A stretch of DNA of 7,691 nt from Caldithrix sp. (GTDB lineage: Bacteria; Zhuqueibacterota; Zhuqueibacteria; Oceanimicrobiales; Oceanimicrobiaceae): the NCBI GenBank assembly GCA_004357015.1, contig SMXE01000178.1:1-7691 (forward strand), written 5' to 3'. The notes below the pieces were generated by a model. It made no database searches, was not told the DNA's origin, and saw only the letters and a program-made list of their open reading frames with translations. Shown here piece by piece: positions 1-5,900 of the stretch. Made by a program: the position numbers and the translations under genes. The stretch's first letter is position 1; every line of letters begins with the position of its first letter.

Positions 1-1685
1 TACTGAATTTCTGCAATGGGGCGCAAGCCGCGCATGGCCATGCCGATGGCCTGGCCGAGGATGGTGCACTCGCGAATACCGGTATCCGCAACCCGCAACT
101 CGCCGTACTTCTTTTGCATACCACGAAAACCCTGGTTGACGCCGCCGAGAAAGCCAACGTCCTCACCAAAAGCAATGACGAGCGGATTTCGGCTCAAGGC
201 TGTGTCAAAGCAGGAGTTGAGCAGCTCAAAGCCGTTGACCGTTGGCGACTCTTCCGAGTAAACAGGTTTGACTTCCGGCACTTTCAAAGCAGATTGTTCT
301 GACTCACTGTAAAGATGCGAGCTGTACCGGGCTTCGTTCTCTTTCGCAAACGCTTTCTTCCATTCTCGCAATTGTGCTTTCACGGGCAGGGATTCATCTC
401 TGACGACCATCAGCGTTTCGCGGATGGCCTGGGCAAAGTTGCGCCGGATAGCAATGGGCGTGCCGGCCAGCCGGTTTTTGATCTGGCCGAGCTCGGCGGC
501 GTGCGACGACTCGCGCGCAACCTGCTCGATGAGATTCAACACGAGGTTGCGTTCCTCCCGGATGGGCGCCTGAAACGCCTCCCAGGCTGCGTCGCGAATC
601 TGCATGACCTGTTTTGTGTCCTCTTGCTCGTACTGATCCAATTGCTCGGCGGTGGCGATGTCTTTGTCGAGTATCCACTCGCGCATTTTGCGCAGGCAAT
701 CGAATTCCTCCTCCCAGGTCAGCCGCTCTTTCGATTTGTAGCGCTCATGGCTGCCGGAGGTCGAGTGTCCCTGCGGCTGCGTCATTTCATCGACATGAAT
801 GATGGCAGGCACGTGATGTTGGCGCGCCAGGTCAGCGGCTTCGAGATACACTCTTATCAGTCCCTCATAATCCCAACCTTTGACGCAAAAAATCTCGTAA
901 CCGTCGCCGGAATTGCCGTTGCGCCGAAACCCTTCCAACAGGGCGGAAATGTTCTCATTGGTGACCTGGTGCTCGTTTGAAACCGAGATACCATAGTGGT
1001 CGTCCCAGATGGAAATGATCACAGGCGCACGCAGCACTCCGATGGCGTTGACCGCTTCCCAGAACATACCCTCGGCGCAGGTTGCGTTGCCAATGGTACC
1101 GAACGCGATCTCCTGGCCATTCTTTGAAAACTGGCTGAACTTGTGCAATTCCTTGATCTCGCGGTAAAGGCGGGAGGCATAAGCCAGCCCCACGAGCCGC
1201 GGCATCTGCGAACCCGTCGGCGACAGATCCGCCGAGCAGTTGTACATTTCCGTGAGATTCTTCCAACTGCCATCCGGGTTGAGGCTGCGGCTGGCGAAAT
1301 GGTTGTTCATCTGACGGCCAGCAGAGAAGGGCTCGGCTTCCACATCCGAATGGGCGTAAAGCTGGGAGAAAAACTCCTGAATCGTGCCCATGCCTGTTGC
1401 GAACATGAAGGTCTGGTCGCGGTAGTAGCCGGAGCGAAAATCCCCTTTGCGGAATGCTTTTGCCATGGCGATCTGGGCAATTTCTTTGCCGTCGCCAAAA
1501 ATGCCGAATTTTGCTTTGCCGTTCATCACCTCTTTGCGGCCGATCAGGCTTGCCTGCCGGCTCTGAAACGCCAGCCGGTAGTCTTCTATGATTTGACCGA
1601 AGTCCAGAGCAATGTCTTGCGGTGCTATCTTCCCGTTGGATTTCTGTCTCGTTTTCGTTTTTTTTGCTGATTTGGTTACAGCCAT
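1..1685 (-). CDS. 2-oxoacid dehydrogenase E1, fused alpha-beta (5' part; runs off left edge)
   Basis: Thiamine-diphosphate-dependent E1 of a 2-oxoacid dehydrogenase complex (branched-chain or pyruvate type), which decarboxylates the oxoacid and acylates the lipoyl E2. I see 561 residues. After a Lys-rich leader, residues ~30-340 are E1alpha-like: the ThDP motif region IGNAT (198-202) through WDDHYGIS (227-234), and a phosphorylation-loop-like QGHSTS (305-310). Residues ~340-480 are a helical charged linker. From ~481 an E1beta domain begins, with FGEDV (506-510; Glu508 fits the conserved ThDP-activating Glu) and RPIAEIQ before the edge. The two chains are therefore fused in one gene, as in several FCB-group bacteria. 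The usual GDG and NN of the ThDP motif read GNA (199-201) and DD (228-229). Start: ATG at 1685, directly preceded by an in-frame TAA, with GGAG (1696-1699) ten bases upstream. Substrate (branched-chain or pyruvate) cannot be decided here. Confidence 0.9.
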   Translation of the reverse strand, partial: MAVTKSAKKTKTRQKSNGKIAPQDIALDFGQIIEDYRLAFQSRQASLIGRKEVMNGKAKFGIFGDGKEIAQIAMAKAFRKGDFRSGYYRDQTFMFATGMGTIQEFFSQLYAHSDVEAEPFSAGRQMNNHFASRSLNPDGSWKNLTEMYNCSADLSPTGSQMPRLVGLAYASRLYREIKELHKFSQFSKNGQEIAFGTIGNATCAEGMFWEAVNAIGVLRAPVIISIWDDHYGISVSNEHQVTNENISALLEGFRRNGNSGDGYEIFCVKGWDYEGLIRVYLEAADLARQHHVPAIIHVDEMTQPQGHSTSGSHERYKSKERLTWEEEFDCLRKMREWILDKDIATAEQLDQYEQEDTKQVMQIRDAAWEAFQAPIREERNLVLNLIEQVARESSHAAELGQIKNRLAGTPIAIRRNFAQAIRETLMVVRDESLPVKAQLREWKKAFAKENEARYSSHLYSESEQSALKVPEVKPVYSEESPTVNGFELLNSCFDTALSRNPLVIAFGEDVGFLGGVNQGFRGMQKKYGELRVADTGIRECTILGQAIGMAMRGLRPIAEIQ

Positions 1686-1695
1686 TTATGGCGCA

Positions 1696-1699
1696 CTCC
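1696..1699 (-). promoter_or_regulatory. Ribosome binding site of the E1 gene
   Basis: On the minus strand GGAG lies ten bases before the ATG at 1685. The in-frame TAA immediately before that ATG excludes any longer reading, so this site and the stop together fix the start. Confidence 0.6.
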
Positions 1700-1823
1700 G
1701 TAAAATAGAGATAACCTTACTGTCTTGATCGGAAGTTTGTGTCATGCGGGTTCTGAAGTTATGAAAATTAAACGTAAAAATCAAGGAGGGTTGCAGCAAG
1801 TCAGAGAAATTTCACGCTGCCGC

Positions 1824-1852
1824 TGTATAGGCCAATCATTTGATCAGGACAA
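1824..1852 (-). promoter_or_regulatory. Candidate promoter for the E1 gene
   Basis: Minus-strand TTGTCC (1847-1852), a 17-base spacer and TATACA (1824-1829) form a 4/6 plus 4/6 match to the sigma-70 consensus, about 140 bases upstream of the E1 start. A weaker alternative, TTGATT-N17-TAACTT, lies nearer the gene. Apart from this and the hairpin next to the permease stop, I see nothing else in the roughly 210-base gap between the two genes. Confidence 0.3.
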
Positions 1853-1869
1853 ATCATGCGTGGCGGCGC

Positions 1870-1899
1870 GTAGAGAAGACGCATTGCATGCGTCTCTAC
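1870..1899. repeat. Small palindromic element overlapping the DUF819 stop codon
   Basis: Imperfect hairpin: GTAG plus AGACGCA (1870-1873 and 1877-1883) pair with TGCGTCT plus CTAC (1889-1899), giving 11 base pairs around a 5-base loop with a 3-base bulge on one side. The TAG stop of the DUF819 gene (1896-1898) is inside the right arm. Neither strand has a following T-run, so it does not look like an ordinary intrinsic terminator. The GTAGAGACGC type of palindrome resembles dispersed intergenic repeats known in several phyla, but only one copy is visible here. Confidence 0.55.
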
Positions 1900-3041
1900 C
1901 TGAGCCAATGTGCCAATGCGACTCCGATAAACGTAGCAACGGCATAGCCCAACGTCCCGCACAGAATGGCCGGAATCACCAGTGCGTCCCACTTGCGCGC
2001 CACTGCCATGGCCGCTGCCGTTGTCGGACCGCCCATGTTTGCATTGGAGGCGATCACGAGTTCATCCAGCCGGAGTTTTAGCAGTTTGCCGGCGACGAGC
2101 AGGAAGGTCAGGTGTACGCTCAAAATCAAGGCGGCGAAAAGGAATAGCTTGGGGCCTACACGCATCACGATGCCGATATTGGCGCTGGCGCCAATGACAG
2201 CAAAGAAAATGTACATCAGGAAAGTACCCACTTGGTCTGCTCCAACGATCTGCCCCATCTGCCGTGGCAGCGCCGTCGCCAGAATCACCACCAGCGCCGT
2301 GATGAACAAAATACCTGTGCCTTTGATACCGGTTAAATCCGAGAGTGCGAAACCCACGGCGCACAAAGCGGCGGCAATGGCCACGGCTTTACCAAGTGCG
2401 AGGGCGTTCCATTCTTGCCCGCTGCCCTGAGCTTGCACTTCTCTGGCGTCGCCTGCTTCGTCTTCCTCAGTCCGGAGTGAGAATGTCTTGCGGAGGAATG
2501 AGATCGTCGGAAGGGTCAGCAGCAGGATAAAGTACAGCGTCATGATAAGATTGTCTGCCGCGATGCCGGCGGCAATCAGATCGCTTTCGTGCAACTGCAG
2601 CGCTTCGGCAGTCGCCACGAAGTTCATGGAGCCGCCGACGTAGGTCGCGCAGAAGATGCCTGCCAGTTGCCAGGCGTGCTCACCGAGTGGGACGACCTTA
2701 AACGCGAGCAGCGTGCCGAGGACCGTGCCCACTGCGCCAATGGCGTAGGCGATCAGCATCGAGCCTGCTTCCCGGACGATGCGAACAATGTCTGCTTTGA
2801 AGAGCAGCAACGGAATGGCCAGAGGTACAAAGTAGCTCCACACCAGATCAAACGCAGGCGCAGTTGAGGGAATGATGGACAGGTTAGCCAGTACGAACGT
2901 AGTGCCAATTGCGACCACAAATCCGGAAACCCGGACGCCCCACCTGGTTGTTTCCGCCCAGAGACCGAACGTGGCGACCGCGATGAGAATCGCCCAGATG
3001 GCCCAGTGGTTTTCAGGTTGGATGAGAGTTGATTCCGGCAT
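1896..3041 (-). CDS. DUF819 family (YjcL-like) integral membrane protein
   Basis: A 381-residue polytopic membrane protein with roughly ten hydrophobic helices, starting at residue ~12. Two halves are separated by an acidic, Gln/Glu-rich hydrophilic loop around residues 190-212. The DUF819 (PF05684) hallmarks are visible: GGSMNFVATAEAL near residue 136, and near the C-terminus SNANMGGPTTAAAMAVAR followed by a Gly-rich last helix pair. The family is widespread and transporter-like, but I know of no established substrate, so none is assigned. Start: ATG at 3041, with an in-frame TGA five codons upstream and a weak GGGA site six bases before it, so no longer start is possible. The length is usual for the family and all hallmarks are present, so it appears intact. 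Its upstream neighbour is the decayed toxin-antitoxin locus. It probably forms a single-gene transcription unit. Confidence 0.9.
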   Translation of the reverse strand: MPESTLIQPENHWAIWAILIAVATFGLWAETTRWGVRVSGFVVAIGTTFVLANLSIIPSTAPAFDLVWSYFVPLAIPLLLFKADIVRIVREAGSMLIAYAIGAVGTVLGTLLAFKVVPLGEHAWQLAGIFCATYVGGSMNFVATAEALQLHESDLIAAGIAADNLIMTLYFILLLTLPTISFLRKTFSLRTEEDEAGDAREVQAQGSGQEWNALALGKAVAIAAALCAVGFALSDLTGIKGTGILFITALVVILATALPRQMGQIVGADQVGTFLMYIFFAVIGASANIGIVMRVGPKLFLFAALILSVHLTFLLVAGKLLKLRLDELVIASNANMGGPTTAAAMAVARKWDALVIPAILCGTLGYAVATFIGVALAHWLR

Positions 3042-3053
3042 GGGTTTTCCCGG

Positions 3054-3269
3054 TCAGGCCTTCATGCACATCATGCCAACAGCCTTTCCTTGGGAAAATC
3101 GAGCACATCTCGCTTCATGTGAACGAGATACAATAGACGTAGACCGTAGTTGAGACGATTTCATAAATGATACGATATTATTTGCAATGACTCTCTCTGA
3201 AGCCGTATATCGGTAAACAGCAAACAGGTCGTGAGTGGCGAAATCTGTATGAGCGACCTCGCAAGTCAT
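3054..3269 (-). pseudogene. RelE/ParE-like toxin remnant (3' part lost)
   Basis: The ATG at 3269 overlaps the antitoxin stop as ATGA, the usual arrangement of toxin-antitoxin pairs. The first ~35 residues (to about 3165) read like the N-terminus of a RelE/ParE-superfamily mRNA interferase or gyrase-type toxin: a beta strand CEVAHTD, then the amphipathic segment ATHDLFAVYRYTASE, matching the family pattern 'Y.V..T..A..DL..IY.YI'. After about residue 35 the similarity stops. The frame continues to 3054 with Ser/Arg-rich sequence containing none of the later strands or the C-terminal catalytic region. A complete toxin would be ~90-110 residues, so this one should be inactive. The family is inferred from pattern recognition only. 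Confidence 0.6.
3160..3187 (-). promoter_or_regulatory. Weak candidate promoter for the DUF819 gene
   Basis: Minus-strand TTGCAA (3182-3187), a 16-base spacer and TATGAA (3160-3165), about 120 bases upstream of the permease start. It lies inside the toxin remnant, so the permease may now depend on sequence left by the decayed locus. The region is AT-rich and a chance match is quite possible. Confidence 0.25.
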
Positions 3270-3485
3270 CCCTGCTCATGACTTTCTTTCAAGTGTCCAA
3301 GCTTTCTGTCCAGTTCGCCAAAGGCGTGTTTAGCGGAATTCACACGGCCATCCTTGACTTGCCGGCGACCTAATTCGAGTTACTTTCAGCAGGGCAAGTG
3401 CTTCCTGAGTTTTTTCGTAGGTAACAATGTCCTGCAAGACGGCTTTGGCTTTGCCGTTCCGGGTGATAGTGGCTGTTCCTCGCAT
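3266..3485 (-). pseudogene. YefM/Phd-like antitoxin, frameshifted and lacking its N-terminus
   Basis: The first part (ATG 3485 to 3378, 36 codons) contains ATITRNGKAKAVLQDI, followed by a YEKTQEALALLK helix. This is the central signature of the YefM/Phd antitoxin family, which neutralises RelE/ParE-type toxins and represses its own promoter. In that frame the sequence then turns into unrelated residues and stops at 3330. One base out of frame, from 3376, it continues as ELGRRQVKDGRVNSAK and runs 36 residues to a TGA at 3266-3268. Removing one base near 3377 (a C on the minus strand) restores KVT-ELGRRQV, which fits the family's 'LLKxLxLG.RQ' register exactly. The N-terminal ~15-20 residues normally before this point are absent or unrecognisable. 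The gene is therefore broken at least twice. Confidence 0.7.
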
Positions 3486-3486
3486 A

Positions 3487-3515
3487 AAGATAGCCAAGCT
3501 TATGGTTATTGTCAA
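3487..3515 (-). promoter_or_regulatory. Sigma-70-type promoter of the former toxin-antitoxin operon
   Basis: Minus-strand TTGACA (3510-3515, perfect -35), a 17-base spacer and TATCTT (3487-3492), with GGC just before the -10. The predicted transcript start (~3480) falls at or after the only ATG of the antitoxin remnant. This fits a deletion that joined the promoter to the middle of the antitoxin gene. Confidence 0.55.
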
Positions 3516-3630
3516 GTAGGAGGGGATCGCCCTTACTTGTTAAGTCCTAACATCTGGCCAGTTGGTTAAGCTGACGCCGCGATGTAGGCACACTGTAAAA
3601 GTAAGCTCATTTTTGTCCCAAATCCCGACG

Positions 3631-3656
3631 GTCGCAATTTATTGATTTATTGCGAC
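3631..3656. promoter_or_regulatory. Perfect 8-bp inverted repeat, candidate enhancer site
   Basis: GTCGCAAT (3631-3638) and ATTGCGAC (3649-3656) are exact reverse complements around a 10-base AT-rich spacer. The centre lies about 144 bases before the predicted sigma-54 transcription start, within the usual range for dimeric enhancer-binding-protein sites. The spacer region also contains, on the minus strand, AATCAATAAATTG (3635-3647), which fits the IHF consensus WATCAANNNNTTR. Being AT-rich, that second match could be chance. It has no T-run and does not look like a terminator. Confidence 0.45.
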
Positions 3657-3761
3657 TTATGTCACGAGTCGGTACAGACGTCGAGAATCCTGACACTTTT
3701 AAGCCTCGCACCCAATTCCAATTTTCAGTCTAAGTTATTGTTAATATAAGGTCTACAGTTG

Positions 3762-3777
3762 TGGCATATCTCTTGCA
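3762..3777 (+). promoter_or_regulatory. Sigma-54 (RpoN) promoter
   Basis: TGGCATATCTCTTGCA matches the -24/-12 consensus TGGCAC-N5-TTGCW at every defined base except one (T for C at the sixth position). The GG (3763-3764) and GC (3775-3776) are correctly spaced. Counting the C at 3776 as -12, transcription would start near 3788. That gives a ~35-base leader with a good ribosome site before the KTSC gene. Sigma-54 promoters need an ATP-dependent activator; the inverted repeat at 3631-3656 is the obvious candidate binding site. Confidence 0.7.
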
Positions 3778-3812
3778 GTAGGCATGTCAAGAATCTTTGT
3801 ATTAGTTAGTAT

Positions 3813-3817
3813 GGAGG
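3813..3817 (+). promoter_or_regulatory. Ribosome binding site that decides the KTSC start
   Basis: GGAGG, five bases before the ATG at 3823. Two earlier in-frame ATGs exist: the one at 3784 would lie before the predicted transcript start, and the one at 3811 overlaps this site. Both are therefore unlikely starts. Confidence 0.65.
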
Positions 3818-3822
3818 CCAAG

Positions 3823-4053
3823 ATGGCAAAAAAGTCAGACGGACCGGACAACAAGATTTTCTCATACGCCTATGATTCGGACAGGCGGCTCTTCGAAGTA
3901 ACTTTTGATAATGGTGAGACCCATACCTATACCGACGTCCCCAAGTACGTTTATGATTTGTTCACAGATGCCATTTCTAAAGATAGATTCGTTAAAGAAT
4001 TTGTCGAGGTCGTGGGGTATCGGGAAGTCAAGTCCTCCATTATGTTTTGCTGA
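3823..4053 (+). CDS. KTSC-like small protein
   Basis: A 76-residue soluble protein with no signal peptide or membrane segment. After a short Lys-rich start it reads as three predicted strands (FSYAYDSDRR, LFEVTFDNGE, THTYTDVP) and then a helix VYDLFTDAISKDRFVKEFV. This strand-strand-strand-helix order, with 'Y..D...L.V.F..G....Y..VP..VY..F..A.SK..F', is the pattern of the KTSC domain (PF13619). That domain occurs at the C-terminus of some lysyl-tRNA synthetases and as stand-alone small proteins of unknown function. The C-terminus ends VKSSIMFC. It is the only plus-strand gene in the window, convergent with proS, and appears to be under sigma-54 control, so it is probably made only under particular conditions. 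No function is established, and the family call is from recognition by eye. Confidence 0.75.
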   Translation: MAKKSDGPDNKIFSYAYDSDRRLFEVTFDNGETHTYTDVPKYVYDLFTDAISKDRFVKEFVEVVGYREVKSSIMFC

Positions 4054-4056
4054 AAA

Positions 4057-4108
4057 GACAAGGCGCAACGTCTAAATGTTTCTGTGCCTCGGTTAAGATC
4101 GCCTTGTC
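4057..4108 (-). terminator. Possible proS terminator: 9-bp inverted repeat with long loop
   Basis: GACAAGGCG (4057-4065) and CGCCTTGTC (4100-4108) pair perfectly across a 34-base loop, between the convergent KTSC and proS genes. On the minus strand the second arm is followed by TTTT, so it could end the proS transcript. The loop is unusually long for an intrinsic terminator. Confidence 0.35.
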
Positions 4109-4131
4109 GCCCGGTGTACGGCGCGAAGTGC

Positions 4132-5562
4132 CTAATACCCCTTCGCCACCACCACCCGGCGTTCTGATGCCTCTCCCGTGAGGATGCACTTGCCTTTTTC
4201 GGCCGGCTGGTCCGATTCGATCACGCGGATCGTCGCTTTGGTTTCTTCCTGCAGGCGGTCTTCGCTTTCGCGTTTACCGTTCCAGTGCACGCGGTAGAAG
4301 CCGCCATCTTCCTCCAGCCGCTGCTTGAGTTCGTCGTAGTCGTCCACGATGTGAGAATTTTGCTCACGTAAGTCAAGGGCGCGCTGGAACAGGTGATTCT
4401 GCATGGTGTCCAGCATAGCGGCAAGACGCTCGGCGATGCCCTCCTGCGGCACGCGCTCTTTTTCACCAGTATCACGGCGTACCAAAACGAACTCGCTGTT
4501 CTCCATGTCCTTGGGGCCTATTTCCAGCCGGATAGGCACACCCTGCTTCTCCCATTCATTGAATTTCCAGCCAGGGCGATAGTTGTCACGGTCGTCGATC
4601 TTGAAGCGGAATTTGTTCTTCCAGCCTTTGGTCACCTCATCGAGCCGGTTGAGAATAGCCGATTTTTCGTCCACGCTTTTCCAGATCGGCACGATCACTA
4701 CCTGCAGTGGCGCCAGTTTCGGCGGCAGGACGAGTCCGCTGTCGTCGCTGTGCGTCATGATCAGCCCGCCGACGAGCCGGGTGGAAACGCCCCAGCTCGT
4801 GGCCCAGACGTGCTCGCGTGCACCGGTCTCAGTCTGGAAGGTGACGTCGAACGCTTTCGCAAAGTTCTGGCCGAGGTTGTGCGAGGTACCGGCCTGCAGC
4901 GCCCGGCGGTCCTGCATCATCGCCTCGATGCAGTAGGTTCTCAACGCACCGGCGAAGCGTTCCTTGTCCGTCTTCAAACCTGTCAGCACAGGCATGGCCA
5001 TGAACTCCTCGGCAAATTTCTTGTAAATGCCGAGAATAAGCAGCGTTTCTTCTTCCGCTTCCTCATAGGTCGCGTGCGCCGTGTGCCCTTCCTGCCAGAG
5101 AAATTCCATGGTACGCAGAAACAACCGTGTGCGCATCTCCCAGCGCACCACATTGGCCCATTGATTTATTAACAGCGGCAGGTCGCGGTACGACTGAATC
5201 CAGTCGTGGTACATGAACCAGACGATAGTCTCGGAGGTCGGGCGCACGACCAGCGGTTCCTCGAGTTTTTTGCCGCCGCCGTGCGTCACCACCGCACATT
5301 CCGGCGCAAATCCCGCGACGTGCTCCGCTTCCTTCTTCAGAAAACTCTCAGGGATAAGGAGAGGGAAATACGCATTCACATGTCCGGACTCTTTGAACAT
5401 ACGGTCGAGTTCCGCCTGCATCCGTTCCCAGATGGCATAGCCGTTCGGCCGGATGACCATACATCCCTTCACGGGCGCGTTATCCGCCAGTTTCGCTGCT
5501 GCGATGACATCCAGATACCAGCGCGAATAATCTTCTTCTCTCGTTGTGATCCCTTTTGCCAT
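4132..5562 (-). CDS. proS: Prolyl-tRNA synthetase, archaeal/eukaryotic-type (short form)
   Basis: Class II synthetase that charges tRNA-Pro with proline in the cytosol. It has 476 residues, matching the short ProRS form without the editing insertion of the E. coli type. Motif 1 is around residues 39-72. The proline-site loop is RPTSET (107-112). Motif 2 is [17 protein letters not shown] (147-163). [14 protein letters not shown] (225-238) and motif 3 [10 protein letters not shown] (276-285) follow. The anticodon-binding domain is ~286-385. The C-terminal domain is ~400-476 and ends in the typical Tyr (VVVAKGY). In zinc-binding relatives this last domain has four cysteines; the aligned positions here are Asn428, Ser433, Cys459 and Thr462, so zinc binding has probably been lost. 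Start: ATG at 5562, with GGAAAG upstream. It is transcribed alone, convergent with the KTSC gene. Confidence 0.97.
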   Translation of the reverse strand: MAKGITTREEDYSRWYLDVIAAAKLADNAPVKGCMVIRPNGYAIWERMQAELDRMFKESGHVNAYFPLLIPESFLKKEAEHVAGFAPECAVVTHGGGKKLEEPLVVRPTSETIVWFMYHDWIQSYRDLPLLINQWANVVRWEMRTRLFLRTMEFLWQEGHTAHATYEEAEEETLLILGIYKKFAEEFMAMPVLTGLKTDKERFAGALRTYCIEAMMQDRRALQAGTSHNLGQNFAKAFDVTFQTETGAREHVWATSWGVSTRLVGGLIMTHSDDSGLVLPPKLAPLQVVIVPIWKSVDEKSAILNRLDEVTKGWKNKFRFKIDDRDNYRPGWKFNEWEKQGVPIRLEIGPKDMENSEFVLVRRDTGEKERVPQEGIAERLAAMLDTMQNHLFQRALDLREQNSHIVDDYDELKQRLEEDGGFYRVHWNGKRESEDRLQEETKATIRVIESDQPAEKGKCILTGEASERRVVVAKGY

Positions 5563-5586
5563 AATAATCGTCTTTCCAAATTTGGG

Positions 5587-5614
5587 TTCTTAGCCTGAGT
5601 AGCTTCTAACGCAA
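5587..5614 (-). promoter_or_regulatory. Weak candidate promoter for proS
   Basis: Minus-strand TTGCGT (5609-5614), a 16-base spacer and TAAGAA (5587-5592), preceded by GGC like the other promoters here. It would give a leader of about 18 bases including the GGAAAG ribosome site. No T-box-like leader is visible in the ~100 bases between proS and the upstream terminator. Confidence 0.3.
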
Positions 5615-5667
5615 CGAAGCCGCACAGCCAATGAACAGAAATCAAGTAACCACAGATTAGATAACAA

Positions 5668-5693
5668 AAACCCCTATTCGCTGATAGGGGTTT
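5668..5693 (-). terminator. Intrinsic terminator
   Basis: A perfect 10-bp stem, AAACCCCTAT (5668-5677) with ATAGGGGTTT (5684-5693), and a 6-base loop. Read on the minus strand the stem runs into TTTTTGTTAT, a proper U-tract. On the plus strand only TTT follows. It therefore terminates minus-strand transcripts: the short unit starting near 5894 and any read-through from the PEGA gene. The stop codon of the small basic frame (5674-5676) is inside the stem. Confidence 0.85.
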
Positions 5694-5787
5694 CATGTGA
5701 ATTCGATGTTCTGTGACGGTGTCTATTCGAAATCCTGTCCCTATGCCGATTCCTTTTCTTAAACTTGCGTGGGCTTCGAGGTCGCAT
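5674..5787 (-). CDS. Possible small, very basic protein (37 aa)
   Basis: From the ATG at 5787 this frame encodes 37 residues with 10 Arg, 3 Lys and 4 His against 3 acidic residues (RPRSPRKFKKRNRHRDR in the first half). The frame stays open upstream to 5877, and the preceding residues SPEQHYRQEYYAEYD also look protein-like, so a TTG start at 5838 (54 residues) is possible. No convincing ribosome site precedes either start. It lies inside a unit with its own promoter and terminator. I do not recognise the family. The basic character suggests nucleic-acid binding, but that is speculation. It may equally be a chance frame within a small RNA. Confidence 0.3.
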   Translation of the reverse strand: MRPRSPRKFKKRNRHRDRISNRHRHRTSNSHETPISE

Positions 5788-5900
5788 GTCGTACTCTGCG
5801 TAATATTCCTGCCGGTAGTGCTGCTCGGGAGACTGCAACAGTCCGGGAACGCAATTAGCCTCTAAGCATAGATAATTTCAGGAGTTGGCCTGTTACGAAG

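Larger units (their letters stand above)
5660..5894 (-). ncRNA. Orphan ~235-nt transcript (small RNA or small mRNA)
   Basis: This stretch is bounded by a strong sigma-70-type promoter (predicted start ~5894) and a perfect intrinsic terminator, so a discrete transcript of about 235 bases is expected. Near its 5' side is a small hairpin, GACTG-TTG-CAGTC (minus strand, ~5830-5842). I do not recognise 6S RNA, RNase P RNA, tmRNA, SRP RNA or a riboswitch in it. The same transcript contains a small basic reading frame, so it may instead be a mRNA. The transcript is inferred from its signals. Whether the RNA or the peptide is the product is not decided. Confidence 0.4.

Noticed and set aside
315..980. 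Long plus-strand open frame (221 codons) on the left
   Set aside because: It is antisense to the E1 gene, which shows clear family motifs across the same bases.
1725..2081. Plus-strand open frame of 118 codons beginning in the gap between E1 and DUF819
   Set aside because: Most of it lies antisense to the DUF819 gene and its product is Cys/Arg/His-rich without a recognisable pattern.
3784..3822. Longer N-terminus for the KTSC protein from the ATG at 3784
   Set aside because: The predicted sigma-54 transcript starts near 3788, after that ATG, and the only good ribosome site (3813-3817) serves the ATG at 3823.
4393..5172. Plus-strand open frame of 259 codons
   Set aside because: It is antisense to proS, whose catalytic motifs occupy the same stretch; the plus-strand translation shows no recognisable family.
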